A DNA stretch of 14,294 bases. Source: an uncultured Ruminiclostridium sp. (lineage in GTDB: Bacteria; Bacillota; Clostridia; Oscillospirales; Ruminococcaceae). The DNA lies in contig CAKSIR010000052.1 of the NCBI GenBank assembly GCA_934462775.1, positions 1 through 14,294 on the forward strand, in the 5' to 3' direction. A program made the translations under genes and the position numbers. This document shows positions 1-5,904 of the stretch, in pieces. How positions within the stretch are numbered: the first letter of the stretch is position 1; each line of letters starts with the position of its first letter. The notes under the pieces were generated by a model. That model did not search any database. It had not been told where the DNA came from and worked only from the letters and a program-made list of their open reading frames with translations.

Positions 1-62
1 CTCTCTGCGGAGAGCGACTTAGGGCTTTGCCCTAAGTACCCACCACTTTTTGAAAAAAGTGG
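1..62. repeat. Intergenic repeat of three consecutive hairpins
   Basis: Three inverted repeats follow each other almost without spacing. The first is CTCTC/GAGAG at 1-14 and is probably cut by the window edge. The second is ACTTAGGGC, TTT, GCCCTAAGT at 17-37, perfect over 9 bp. The third is CCACTTTTT, GA, AAAAAGTGG at 43-62, also perfect over 9 bp. From memory, similar blocks (a GGGC-TTTGCCC hairpin followed by a CCACTTTTT...AAAAAGTGG hairpin) recur between genes in gut clostridia such as Ruminococcus and Faecalibacterium. No coding sequence is seen. It could act in a transcript 3' end or be a non-autonomous repeat. Confidence 0.6.
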
Positions 63-98
63 ACAAAAACTTTAAATCTGTTTTTTTCGACAGTCTGG

Positions 99-124
99 CG
101 CCTGAATTATTCTCAGGCGTTTTT
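99..124 (+). terminator. Rho-independent terminator of a gene left of the window
   Basis: CGCCTGA (99-105) pairs perfectly with TCAGGCG (113-119) around a 7-nt loop, and is followed directly by five T on the plus strand. On the minus strand no T run follows the stem, so it most likely ends a plus-strand transcript that begins outside the window. Confidence 0.7.
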
Positions 125-138
125 CAAAATTCAGACAT

Positions 139-170
139 AAAAGAAAAGGCGCTGCATAAACAGCGCCTTT
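139..170 (-). terminator. Rho-independent terminator of gap
   Basis: AAAGGCGCTG (145-154) and CAGCGCCTTT (161-170) form a perfect 10-bp stem with a 6-nt loop. Read on the minus strand the stem is followed by TTTTCTTTTA. It lies about 20 bp beyond the gap stop codon. The stem is also flanked by T on the plus strand, so it may work in both directions. Confidence 0.85.
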
Positions 171-190
171 AAGTATTATACAGGAGTCAA

Positions 191-1228
191 TTACTTGAGT
201 TCTGCAAAGTACTTGATTGTTCTTACCATCTGTGATGTGTAAGAGTTTTCGTTGTCGTACCAAGAAACAACCTGTACTTCATACAGATCATCAGCGATCT
301 TAGCTACCATTGTCTGTGTAGCGTCGAATAAAGAACCGTACTTCATACCGATAACGTCAGAAGAAACGATCTGATCTTCGTTGTAACCGAAGGAAGCAGA
401 AGCAGCAGCCTTCATAGCAGCGTTGATGCCTTCCTTAGTAACGTCAGCACCCTTAACAACTGCTGTTAAGATTGTTGTAGAACCTGTTGGAACAGGAACA
501 CGCTGAGCAGAACCGATAAGCTTGCCGTTCAGTTCAGGAATTACAAGACCGATAGCCTTAGCAGCGCCTGTTGAGTTAGGAACGATGTTAGCAGCACCGG
601 CACGAGCTCTTCTTAAGTCGCCCTTTCTGTGTGGACCGTCAAGAATCATCTGGTCGCCTGTGTAAGCGTGAATTGTGCTCATGATACCGGACTGGATCGG
701 AGCATAATCGTTAAGAGCCTTAGCCATAGGAGCTAAGCAGTTTGTTGTGCAGGAAGCAGCGGAAATGATCTGGTCATCAGCTGTTAATGTATTTTCGTTT
801 ACAGAGAATACGATTGTCTTAAGGTCGTTGCCTGCCGGAGCGGAAATAACAACCTTCTTAGCACCTGCGTTGATGTGAGCCATTGACTTTTCCTTGGAGC
901 AGTAGAAACCTGTGCATTCGAGAACTACGTCAACACCGATTTCACCCCATGGTAAATCCTTAGCGTCCTTTTCAGCATAGATCTTAAGAGTCTTGCCGTC
1001 AACTGTGATTGTGTTTGCTTCATCATCAGCAGAAACTGTGTGAAGACCTTCGCCGATCTTACCGCAGTAACCACCCTGTGCTGTATCATACTTTAAGAGC
1101 TGTGCGAGCATTGAAGGCTTTGTAAGATCGTTGATTGCTACAACGTCATAACCTTCTGCACCAAACATCTGTCTGAATGCAAGACGACCGATACGACCGA
1201 AGCCGTTAATTGCAACTTTAACTGCCAT
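191..1228 (-). CDS. gap: Type I glyceraldehyde-3-phosphate dehydrogenase
   Basis: Cytosolic glycolytic enzyme. It oxidises glyceraldehyde 3-phosphate to 1,3-bisphosphoglycerate with reduction of NAD+. At 345 residues it has the usual length. The N-terminal Rossmann motif GFGRIGR is at residues 9-15, the catalytic cysteine is in SAASCTTN (C160), and the paired histidine is H187 in IHAYTGDQ. The acidic residue in IND (D34), at the end of the second beta strand, is typical of NAD rather than NADP preference. The ATG start has a strong AGGAGG site at 1237-1243. The gene stands alone, with its own promoter and terminator, and does not sit in the gap-pgk-tpi operon seen in many Firmicutes. Confidence 0.98.
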   Translation of the reverse strand: MAVKVAINGFGRIGRLAFRQMFGAEGYDVVAINDLTKPSMLAQLLKYDTAQGGYCGKIGEGLHTVSADDEANTITVDGKTLKIYAEKDAKDLPWGEIGVDVVLECTGFYCSKEKSMAHINAGAKKVVISAPAGNDLKTIVFSVNENTLTADDQIISAASCTTNCLAPMAKALNDYAPIQSGIMSTIHAYTGDQMILDGPHRKGDLRRARAGAANIVPNSTGAAKAIGLVIPELNGKLIGSAQRVPVPTGSTTILTAVVKGADVTKEGINAAMKAAASASFGYNEDQIVSSDVIGMKYGSLFDATQTMVAKIADDLYEVQVVSWYDNENSYTSQMVRTIKYFAELK

Positions 1229-1284
1229 TGGAATAATCCTCCTGAAATTTGTTTTAATGATACTTTGTATCTGTATCCTTAAAT

Positions 1285-1313
1285 ATTATACTTTATTTTG
1301 CGGAATTTATCAA
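1285..1313 (-). promoter_or_regulatory. Sigma-A type promoter of gap
   Basis: Read on the minus strand, TTGATA (1313-1308), a 17-nt spacer, and a consensus TATAAT (1290-1285). Transcription should start near 1278, which gives a leader of about 50 nt. The near-consensus hexamers fit strong glycolytic expression. Confidence 0.85.
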
Positions 1314-1318
1314 GTAGT

Positions 1319-1336
1319 TTGACAAAAAATTAACAA
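1319..1336. promoter_or_regulatory. Candidate Rex-type operator upstream of gap
   Basis: TTGACAA-AAAA-TTAACAA is an 18-bp dyad that resembles the clostridial Rex (NADH/NAD redox repressor) consensus TTGTTAA-N4-TTAACAA. The right half matches perfectly and the left half at 5 of 7 positions. It lies just upstream of the gap -35 box. Rex control of gap is known in several clostridia. The plus-strand TTGACA inside it could instead be a -35 box, but no good -10 follows. The same area also contains TTAACA-N7-TGTTAA at 1330-1348, a perfect 6-bp inverted repeat. Confidence 0.4.
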
Positions 1337-1363
1337 AAATACTGTTAAAATAAAGTAAAACTT

Positions 1364-1389
1364 ATTAAGCTTAATTTGTGCAATATTGC
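1364..1389. promoter_or_regulatory. Two adjacent palindromes in the divergent promoter region
   Basis: ATTAAGCTTAAT (1364-1375) and GCAATATTGC (1380-1389) are perfect palindromes of 12 and 10 bp. They lie immediately upstream of the HAD-gene promoter. Their centres are about 15 bp apart. They could be operator sites, but in AT-rich DNA chance is possible. No known regulator is assigned. Confidence 0.3.
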
Positions 1390-1397
1390 CAAACCTA

Positions 1398-1425
1398 TTG
1401 CAAATTATTATTTTTATGATACAAT
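1398..1425 (+). promoter_or_regulatory. Promoter of the HAD-fusion gene
   Basis: TTGCAA (1398-1403), a 16-nt spacer, and TACAAT (1420-1425) preceded by TGA, which makes an extended -10 element. Predicted transcription start is near 1432, about 33 nt before the start codon. Confidence 0.65.
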
Positions 1426-1464
1426 ATATAGAGAGCCAACAACCCACTTTTACAAGGAGAATTC

Positions 1465-3069
1465 ATGAAACTTTATATAAGCGATCTTGACGGTACATTG
1501 CTCAACAGCAGCGCTAGGCTTAAGCAGCGCGCCCGTGACATACTGAACCGATTTATAAATAAAGGGATTCAGATAACGTTTGCAACTGCAAGAGGAATAG
1601 ACTCTGCTCTGACTGTTACTGAAGGCGTTGATTTCAAGATACCTGTGATTGTTACAAACGGTGTGTTCATATATGACACAAATATGAACAAACGCATTGT
1701 CAGCAATGTATTTTCCGACAGCTCCGCCGATATAATAAAGAACTACCTGCTGACAAGCGCCGACTCTCCCCTTGTATATTCGCTGATTGACGGCGAGGAG
1801 CGCGTAAGCTACTTCGCTGACCGCACCGAGCAGATAAAAAGCTATCTTAACGCCCGAAAAGGCGATAAACGCTTTCGTCCATGCACGACATGGGACGAGC
1901 TTTTTGAGGGACAGATGTACTATATAACGCTGATAAATCCCATTACGCCGCTTGAAGAAATGGATAAGCTGTTTAACCGTAAAAACGGTATTCAGCGTAA
2001 TTATCAGGCGGATACATACGACAAAGACGAATACTGGTACGAAATTTTCAGCGAAACAGCCTCAAAAGCAAACGCAGTGCGCCAGCTTAAGGAGCTTTTA
2101 GGGGCAAATGAAGTGATCACTTTTGGCGACAACATGAACGATATTCCTATGTTCAGCGTTTCCGACAGGAGTTACGCAGTTGAAAACGCCTTTCCGGAAG
2201 CAAAAGCTGCTGCCACAGGCATTATCGGCTCTAATGAAGCCTGCGGAGTTCCTTTGTTCATAGAAAAGGATAATTGTGAACAATGGCGATATGAAAAACA
2301 CAGCGGAATATTCGCTGAAGCGGACGACGAGCGTTTCCAAAAGGCGGTGGAAATGGCTGTCTGCCGCGAAAGCTCAACAATCGGCACACTTAACGAAAAA
2401 TGCGTTCACAGCGCACTGAAATATTATTATTGCAGCGAAATCGACCACGAGGCAAAAATTGGTTCTTATTACGCAGACGCAATAGGTGAAAACGGAATTT
2501 ACGAAATCCAGACCGCCTCATGGAACAAGCTTTGTCCTAAGCTGGACGCTTTTCTTGATGTTTCCCACGTCAGCGTAGTCTACCCTTTGCCGCGAAAAAT
2601 CCACAGTTATTATGCTGAGAAAAACACGGGCGAATGTTTAAAGAAGGTCGCTCCGCGTTCCTGCAATGATTTAACTAAATTTTTTCTTGAGCTGTATCGC
2701 ATTAAGGCATATCTTGCAAATCCGAATCTCACGGTTGTGATTGCTGAGCTTGAAATGGAGAAAGTGCGGTTTGTGGATAATGCAAAATGCGTCAGAAAAC
2801 GCGGTCAGCGCGTTGAGAATCACCCACTGAAGCTGCTGCGTGAAATTTACCTTGAGGACATGAAGGATTATAGGATATTTCTTCCCGAAAATCTGCCGGA
2901 GGAATTTGACAAGAAACAGTTCTCCTCTCTGGTCAAACATTGCGACGGCTCGATTTTGCTGGAGATACTGGAGTATATGTGCGTTGTAGAGAAAATCGGA
3001 AAGAAAGGAAACGCATTTATTTATAAGGTAAGGAATTATGATAAGAGAATTCCGAAACTTCGATTTTGA
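1465..3069 (+). CDS. Cof-type HAD phosphatase fused to nuclease-like and winged-helix region
   Basis: Residues 1-265 form a complete Cof/YidA-type HAD hydrolase, a family that usually dephosphorylates sugar phosphates, flavin or pyridoxal phosphates. Motif I is DLDGT (D7, D9), motif II T41 in ATARG, then a C2-type cap, motif III K201, and motif IV GDNMND (D222, D226). The family is normally about 270 residues, but this protein has 534. The extra half contains E311 in LNEK, D338 in YYADA, and E347-I-Q349 in YEIQT. That order resembles a PD-(D/E)XK-type nuclease core with Q in place of the usual K. A basic RKRG (444-447) follows, and residues 480-521 look like a winged helix. The start has AAGGAGA at 1454-1460. 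It is the only plus-strand gene here. Substrate and function of the second half are unknown, and its nuclease reading is inference. Confidence 0.9.
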   Translation: MKLYISDLDGTLLNSSARLKQRARDILNRFINKGIQITFATARGIDSALTVTEGVDFKIPVIVTNGVFIYDTNMNKRIVSNVFSDSSADIIKNYLLTSADSPLVYSLIDGEERVSYFADRTEQIKSYLNARKGDKRFRPCTTWDELFEGQMYYITLINPITPLEEMDKLFNRKNGIQRNYQADTYDKDEYWYEIFSETASKANAVRQLKELLGANEVITFGDNMNDIPMFSVSDRSYAVENAFPEAKAAATGIIGSNEACGVPLFIEKDNCEQWRYEKHSGIFAEADDERFQKAVEMAVCRESSTIGTLNEKCVHSALKYYYCSEIDHEAKIGSYYADAIGENGIYEIQTASWNKLCPKLDAFLDVSHVSVVYPLPRKIHSYYAEKNTGECLKKVAPRSCNDLTKFFLELYRIKAYLANPNLTVVIAELEMEKVRFVDNAKCVRKRGQRVENHPLKLLREIYLEDMKDYRIFLPENLPEEFDKKQFSSLVKHCDGSILLEILEYMCVVEKIGKKGNAFIYKVRNYDKRIPKLRF

Positions 3070-3122
3070 CGGCAAGGCAAACTGCGTCAGCGTTGGAAAA
3101 ACATGATTTCATCACTGAATAC

Positions 3123-3155
3123 AAAAAGTCCCGGGATTTCTCCCGGGATTATTTT
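3123..3155. terminator. Bidirectional terminator between convergent HAD-fusion gene and pnp
   Basis: TCCCGGGA (3129-3136) and TCCCGGGA (3141-3148) pair over 8 GC-rich bases. On the minus strand the loop is a GAAA tetraloop, and five T follow one base beyond the stem, directly after the pnp stop codon. On the plus strand TTATTTTAT follows, so one structure can end both convergent transcripts. Confidence 0.85.
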
Positions 3156-5304
3156 ATGCGTTTTCTTCAGCCTTTTTCTTCTTTGCTGCTTCAATATCAG
3201 CAAGAGCTTCCTTGCGCGAAAGACCAATCTTGCCCTGCTGATCAATCTTGATTATCTTAACAATAATCTGATCGCCAACGTTGCAAACGTCCTCAACCTT
3301 TTCCACTCTTCTGTTTTCAAGCTCGGAGATATGAACCATGCCTTCCTTGCCCGGAGCAAATTCAACGAATGCGCCGAATCCCGTTACACGAACAACCTTG
3401 CCCTTATAGATTGAACCGATTTCAGGAACAAGCGTAATTCCCTTAATCATCTCAATGCAAGCCTTGCACTTTTCAGTATCGTCACCGCAAACAAATACGT
3501 TGCCCTCTTCATCAATGTCAATCTTGCACTCATAGTCAGCGCAAAGCTTCTGAATAACCTTACCGCCTGTACCGATAACGTCACGAATCTTGTCAACAGG
3601 AACCTTTGTGTTGAACATCTTTGGCGCATACTGACCAACCGTAGGTCTTGGAGCAGGGATAGCCTTGAGCATAACTTCGTCAAGAATGAAGTCGCGGGCT
3701 TTATGCGTCTTAGCAAATGCGTCCTTGATGATTTCAGGTGTAAGACCGTCTATCTTTAAGTCCATCTGGATAGCTGTGATACCCTTATGTGTACCGCCAA
3801 CCTTGAAGTCCATATCGCCGTAGAAGTCTTCAAGACCCTGAATATCTACCATTGTATCCCAACGCTCGCCCTCTGTGATAAGACCACAGGAAATACCCGC
3901 AACAGGCGCCTTAATCGGAACACCTGCGTCCATAAGAGCAAGAGTTGAGCCGCAGATTGAAGCCTGCGATGTGGAGCCGTTTGATGAAAGAACCTCGGAT
4001 ACAAGTCTGATTGCGTAAGGGAATTCCTCAACGCTTGGAAGAACAGGCTCTAATGCTCTCTGAGCAAGTGCGCCGTGACCGATTTCACGTCTGCCCGGAC
4101 CTCTGCTTGCCTTTGTTTCGCCAACGGAGTAAGCCGGGAAGTTGTAGTGATGCATATAGCGCTTTGTATCCTCGTCATCGATGCCCTCAAGCTTCTGAGC
4201 GTCGCTGATAGGACCGAGAGTTGCAACTGTTAATACCTGCGTCTGTCCGCGTGTAAATAAGCCCGAACCGTGTACTCTCGGGAGCAGTGCGACTTCGGCA
4301 GCAAGCGGACGCATCTGATCCATTGTACGGCCGTCAACACGCTTCTTTTCGTCAAGAAGCCAGCGTCTTACGATAACCTTCTGGAGCTTGTAGATTGCTT
4401 CGTCAATCATAGCAGCCTGATCAGGGTAAACTTCGTCGTATTTTTCGTGTATAGCGTCCTTTATTGGCTGTAAACGAGCTTCACGGATGTTCTTGTCGTC
4501 AGTGTCAAGAGCAGCCTTAACCTGTTCGCCAAATTCTGCCATAAGAGCGTCAAGGAAGTCGTGGTCGATTTCCATTGACGGGAATTCGAACTTAGGTTTG
4601 CCGATTTCCTCTCTCATCATGTTGATGAAAGGAATAATCGACTTGTTGATTTCCTCATGTCCTGCCATAATAGCCTTGAACATTGTGTCGTCGTCAACCT
4701 CGTTAGCGCCTGCTTCAATCATTACAACCTTCTTTGCGGAGGATGCAACTGTAAGCTGCAAGTCTGACTTAGCACGCTGTTCAGCGTTAGGCATAAGCAC
4801 GATTTCACCGTCAACAAGACCAACGGAAATACCGCCGATTGGTCCGTTCCACGGAATATCAGAAATGGAAACTGCAATTGAAGCACCAATCATGCCGATG
4901 ATTTCAGGCTGTGTGTCAGGGTCAACTGCAAGAACCGTCATAACGATTGCAACGTCGTTTCTCATGTCCTTCGGGAAAAGCGGACGCATTGGACGGTCAA
5001 CAACTCTTGATGTAAGAATTGCCTTTTCGCTCGGTCTGCCCTCTCTCTTTAAGAAGCCTCCCGGAATTTTTCCTACTGCGTAAAGCTTTTCTTCATAGTC
5101 AACGGAAAGCGGGAAAAAGTCAACGCCATCACGCGGCTTAGGGCTTGCGGTTACGTTTACCATTACGACTGTGTCACCGTAATGAACCCAGCATGAACCG
5201 TTTGCAAGCTCGCAGGTCTTGCCTACTTCAACAGACAGTTCTCTGCCTGCAAATGTTGTTTTGAATACTCGATAGTTGTTAAACTTTCTGAATGTTTCAG
5301 ACAT
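3154..5304 (-). CDS. pnp: Polyribonucleotide nucleotidyltransferase (PNPase)
   Basis: Cytosolic 3'-5' phosphorolytic exoribonuclease of mRNA decay. Two RNase PH domains are visible. The first covers about residues 10-145. The second covers about 320-545 and carries GSGLFTRGQTQ (346-356), the phosphate-binding GSTSQASICG (443-452) and metal-site aspartates D487 and D493. A KH domain follows (about 570-625, IGTGGKVI), then an S1 domain (about 629-697), and a short Lys/Glu tail. I start it at 5304 (MSETF, 716 residues) and not at 5337, because AAGGAGG at 5311-5317 sits at the right distance from 5304. It follows rpsO, the classic rpsO-pnp order, with a structured 163-nt gap that suggests post-transcriptional control. 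Confidence 0.98.
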   Translation of the reverse strand: MSETFRKFNNYRVFKTTFAGRELSVEVGKTCELANGSCWVHYGDTVVMVNVTASPKPRDGVDFFPLSVDYEEKLYAVGKIPGGFLKREGRPSEKAILTSRVVDRPMRPLFPKDMRNDVAIVMTVLAVDPDTQPEIIGMIGASIAVSISDIPWNGPIGGISVGLVDGEIVLMPNAEQRAKSDLQLTVASSAKKVVMIEAGANEVDDDTMFKAIMAGHEEINKSIIPFINMMREEIGKPKFEFPSMEIDHDFLDALMAEFGEQVKAALDTDDKNIREARLQPIKDAIHEKYDEVYPDQAAMIDEAIYKLQKVIVRRWLLDEKKRVDGRTMDQMRPLAAEVALLPRVHGSGLFTRGQTQVLTVATLGPISDAQKLEGIDDEDTKRYMHHYNFPAYSVGETKASRGPGRREIGHGALAQRALEPVLPSVEEFPYAIRLVSEVLSSNGSTSQASICGSTLALMDAGVPIKAPVAGISCGLITEGERWDTMVDIQGLEDFYGDMDFKVGGTHKGITAIQMDLKIDGLTPEIIKDAFAKTHKARDFILDEVMLKAIPAPRPTVGQYAPKMFNTKVPVDKIRDVIGTGGKVIQKLCADYECKIDIDEEGNVFVCGDDTEKCKACIEMIKGITLVPEIGSIYKGKVVRVTGFGAFVEFAPGKEGMVHISELENRRVEKVEDVCNVGDQIIVKIIKIDQQGKIGLSRKEALADIEAAKKKKAEENA

Positions 5305-5310
5305 TTTGTT

Positions 5311-5317
5311 CCTCCTT
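5311..5317 (-). promoter_or_regulatory. Ribosome-binding site that sets the pnp start
   Basis: AAGGAGG on the minus strand, 6 nt before the ATG at 5304. The longer in-frame reading beginning at 5337 would place this site inside the coding region, so 5304 is preferred. Confidence 0.85.
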
Positions 5318-5338
5318 TTATTGTCAGCGAGGCACAAA

Positions 5339-5393
5339 TTTTAGCAATAAACTCATGCGGGGAGCTTGTCCGTGCATCAGTTTAATGCTAAAA
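5339..5393 (-). promoter_or_regulatory. Long stem-loop in the pnp leader
   Basis: On the minus strand TTTTAGCATTAAACT pairs with AGTTTATTGCTAAAA over 15 positions with one T-T mismatch. Inside the stem, ATGC pairs with GCAT and GGA with TCC around a CAAGC loop. The structure ends about 35 nt before the pnp start. In E. coli a long pnp leader stem is cut by RNase III and mediates PNPase autoregulation. Its presence here at the same place suggests, but does not show, a similar role. Confidence 0.6.
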
Positions 5394-5428
5394 AATCTGC
5401 ACTCTCACTTAATTACCCTAATAGGGTT

Positions 5429-5458
5429 AAAGGGCAGAACATTGCTGTCCTACCCTTT
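5429..5458 (-). promoter_or_regulatory. Stem-loop with GCAA tetraloop just after rpsO
   Basis: On the minus strand AAAGGGTAGGACA pairs with TGTTCTGCCCTTT over 13 positions, including two G-U pairs, closed by a GCAA (GNRA) loop. It begins 9 nt after the rpsO stop codon. Only TTTAA follows, so it is a poor terminator. It may instead be an attenuator, an mRNA-stabilising 3' end or a processing site separating rpsO from pnp. A small ACCCTA/TAGGGT repeat (5415-5427) lies next to it. Confidence 0.6.
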
Positions 5459-5467
5459 AATTGTAAA

Positions 5468-5734
5468 TTACTTACGGATACCTAACTTAGCGATAACTGC
5501 ACGGTAACGTTCAATATCCTTCTTAGCAAGATAGTTTAACAGGTTACGTCTGTGACCTACCATCTTTAACAGACCACGTCTTGAGTGGTGATCCTTCTGG
5601 TGTGTCTTTAAGTGTTCTGTTAAGTCGTTGATTCTCTTTGTGAGAATAGCAATCTGAACTTCAGGAGAACCTGTGTCGTTTTCGCTTGTGCGGTTAGCTT
5701 CGATAATAGCTGTCTTTTCGTCCTTGAGTAACAT
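5468..5734 (-). CDS. rpsO: 30S ribosomal protein S15
   Basis: Primary 16S rRNA-binding protein of the small-subunit platform. The 88 residues match the family length of about 89. The conserved stretches [30 protein letters not shown] and the C-terminal [12 protein letters not shown] are all present. ATG start at 5734 with AAGAGGTG (5739-5746) upstream. First gene of rpsO-pnp, with its own promoter and a leader of about 110 nt. Confidence 0.98.
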   Translation of the reverse strand: MLLKDEKTAIIEANRTSENDTGSPEVQIAILTKRINDLTEHLKTHQKDHHSRRGLLKMVGHRRNLLNYLAKKDIERYRAVIAKLGIRK

Positions 5735-5844
5735 AGTACACCTCTTAAAAATAATTATTCCGAACTCGTAGCCAAGGGTTTATGGTGTTTCTCTGTTCAG
5801 AGCAAAAGCCGCAAAGCCAAGAGAACGGTATGTCATAAAACAAC
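5735..5844 (-). promoter_or_regulatory. rpsO leader, candidate S15 autoregulatory RNA
   Basis: The predicted leader is long for a single small gene. ACACC (minus-strand reading of 5788-5784) can pair with GGTGT (5742-5738), which overlaps the rpsO ribosome-binding site and could hide it. TTCTCT/AGAGAA can form an upstream stem, and CTTGGCT occurs twice (minus strand of 5815-5821 and 5770-5776). S15 is known to repress its own mRNA through structurally diverse leaders in several phyla. I cannot match this to a named S15 motif. Confidence 0.4.
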
Positions 5845-5879
5845 AGAGTTATTATATCACAAATAACTCTGTTTGTAAA
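5842..5879 (-). promoter_or_regulatory. rpsO promoter embedded in a 12-bp inverted repeat
   Basis: TTTACA (5879-5874), a 17-nt spacer, and consensus TATAAT (5856-5851) preceded by TGA as an extended -10. AACAGAGTTATT (5842-5853) and AATAACTCTGTT (5862-5873) are perfect 12-bp arms that enclose the -10 region. As RNA from clpX the same repeat, followed by GTTTTA, could act as a weak terminator. As DNA it could be an operator. Confidence 0.75.
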
Positions 5880-5904
5880 TAGTTTTTGAGAAAATTTTCC
5901 GTGT

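Noticed and set aside
81..98. Run of seven T at 81-87 as a terminator T tract of the third hairpin
   Set aside because: It lies 18 nt beyond the CCAC/GTGG stem, too far for a rho-independent terminator. The 99-124 hairpin has its T run directly attached.
1319..1351. Second plus-strand promoter using TTGACA at 1319-1324
   Set aside because: A consensus -35 is present, but the hexamer at 17-nt spacing is CTGTTA and TAAAAT lies 21 nt away, so the extended -10 promoter at 1398-1425 is the better choice.
2671..3075. 134-codon minus-strand open frame opposite the HAD-fusion C-terminus
   Set aside because: No recognisable domain and no promoter of its own. The plus-strand reading carries a coherent protein with its own promoter and ribosome-binding site.
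3038..3106. 22-codon plus-strand frame (MIREFRNF...) overlapping the HAD-fusion stop
   Set aside because: AAGG precedes it at a possible distance and its end (SVGKT) faintly resembles the PNPase N-terminus, but it is very short, mostly overlaps another gene and has no support beyond that.
4487..5083. 198-codon plus-strand open frame inside pnp
   Set aside because: It runs antisense to highly conserved PNPase coding sequence, has a Ser/Ile-rich composition typical of a reverse-strand shadow, and has no credible ribosome-binding site.
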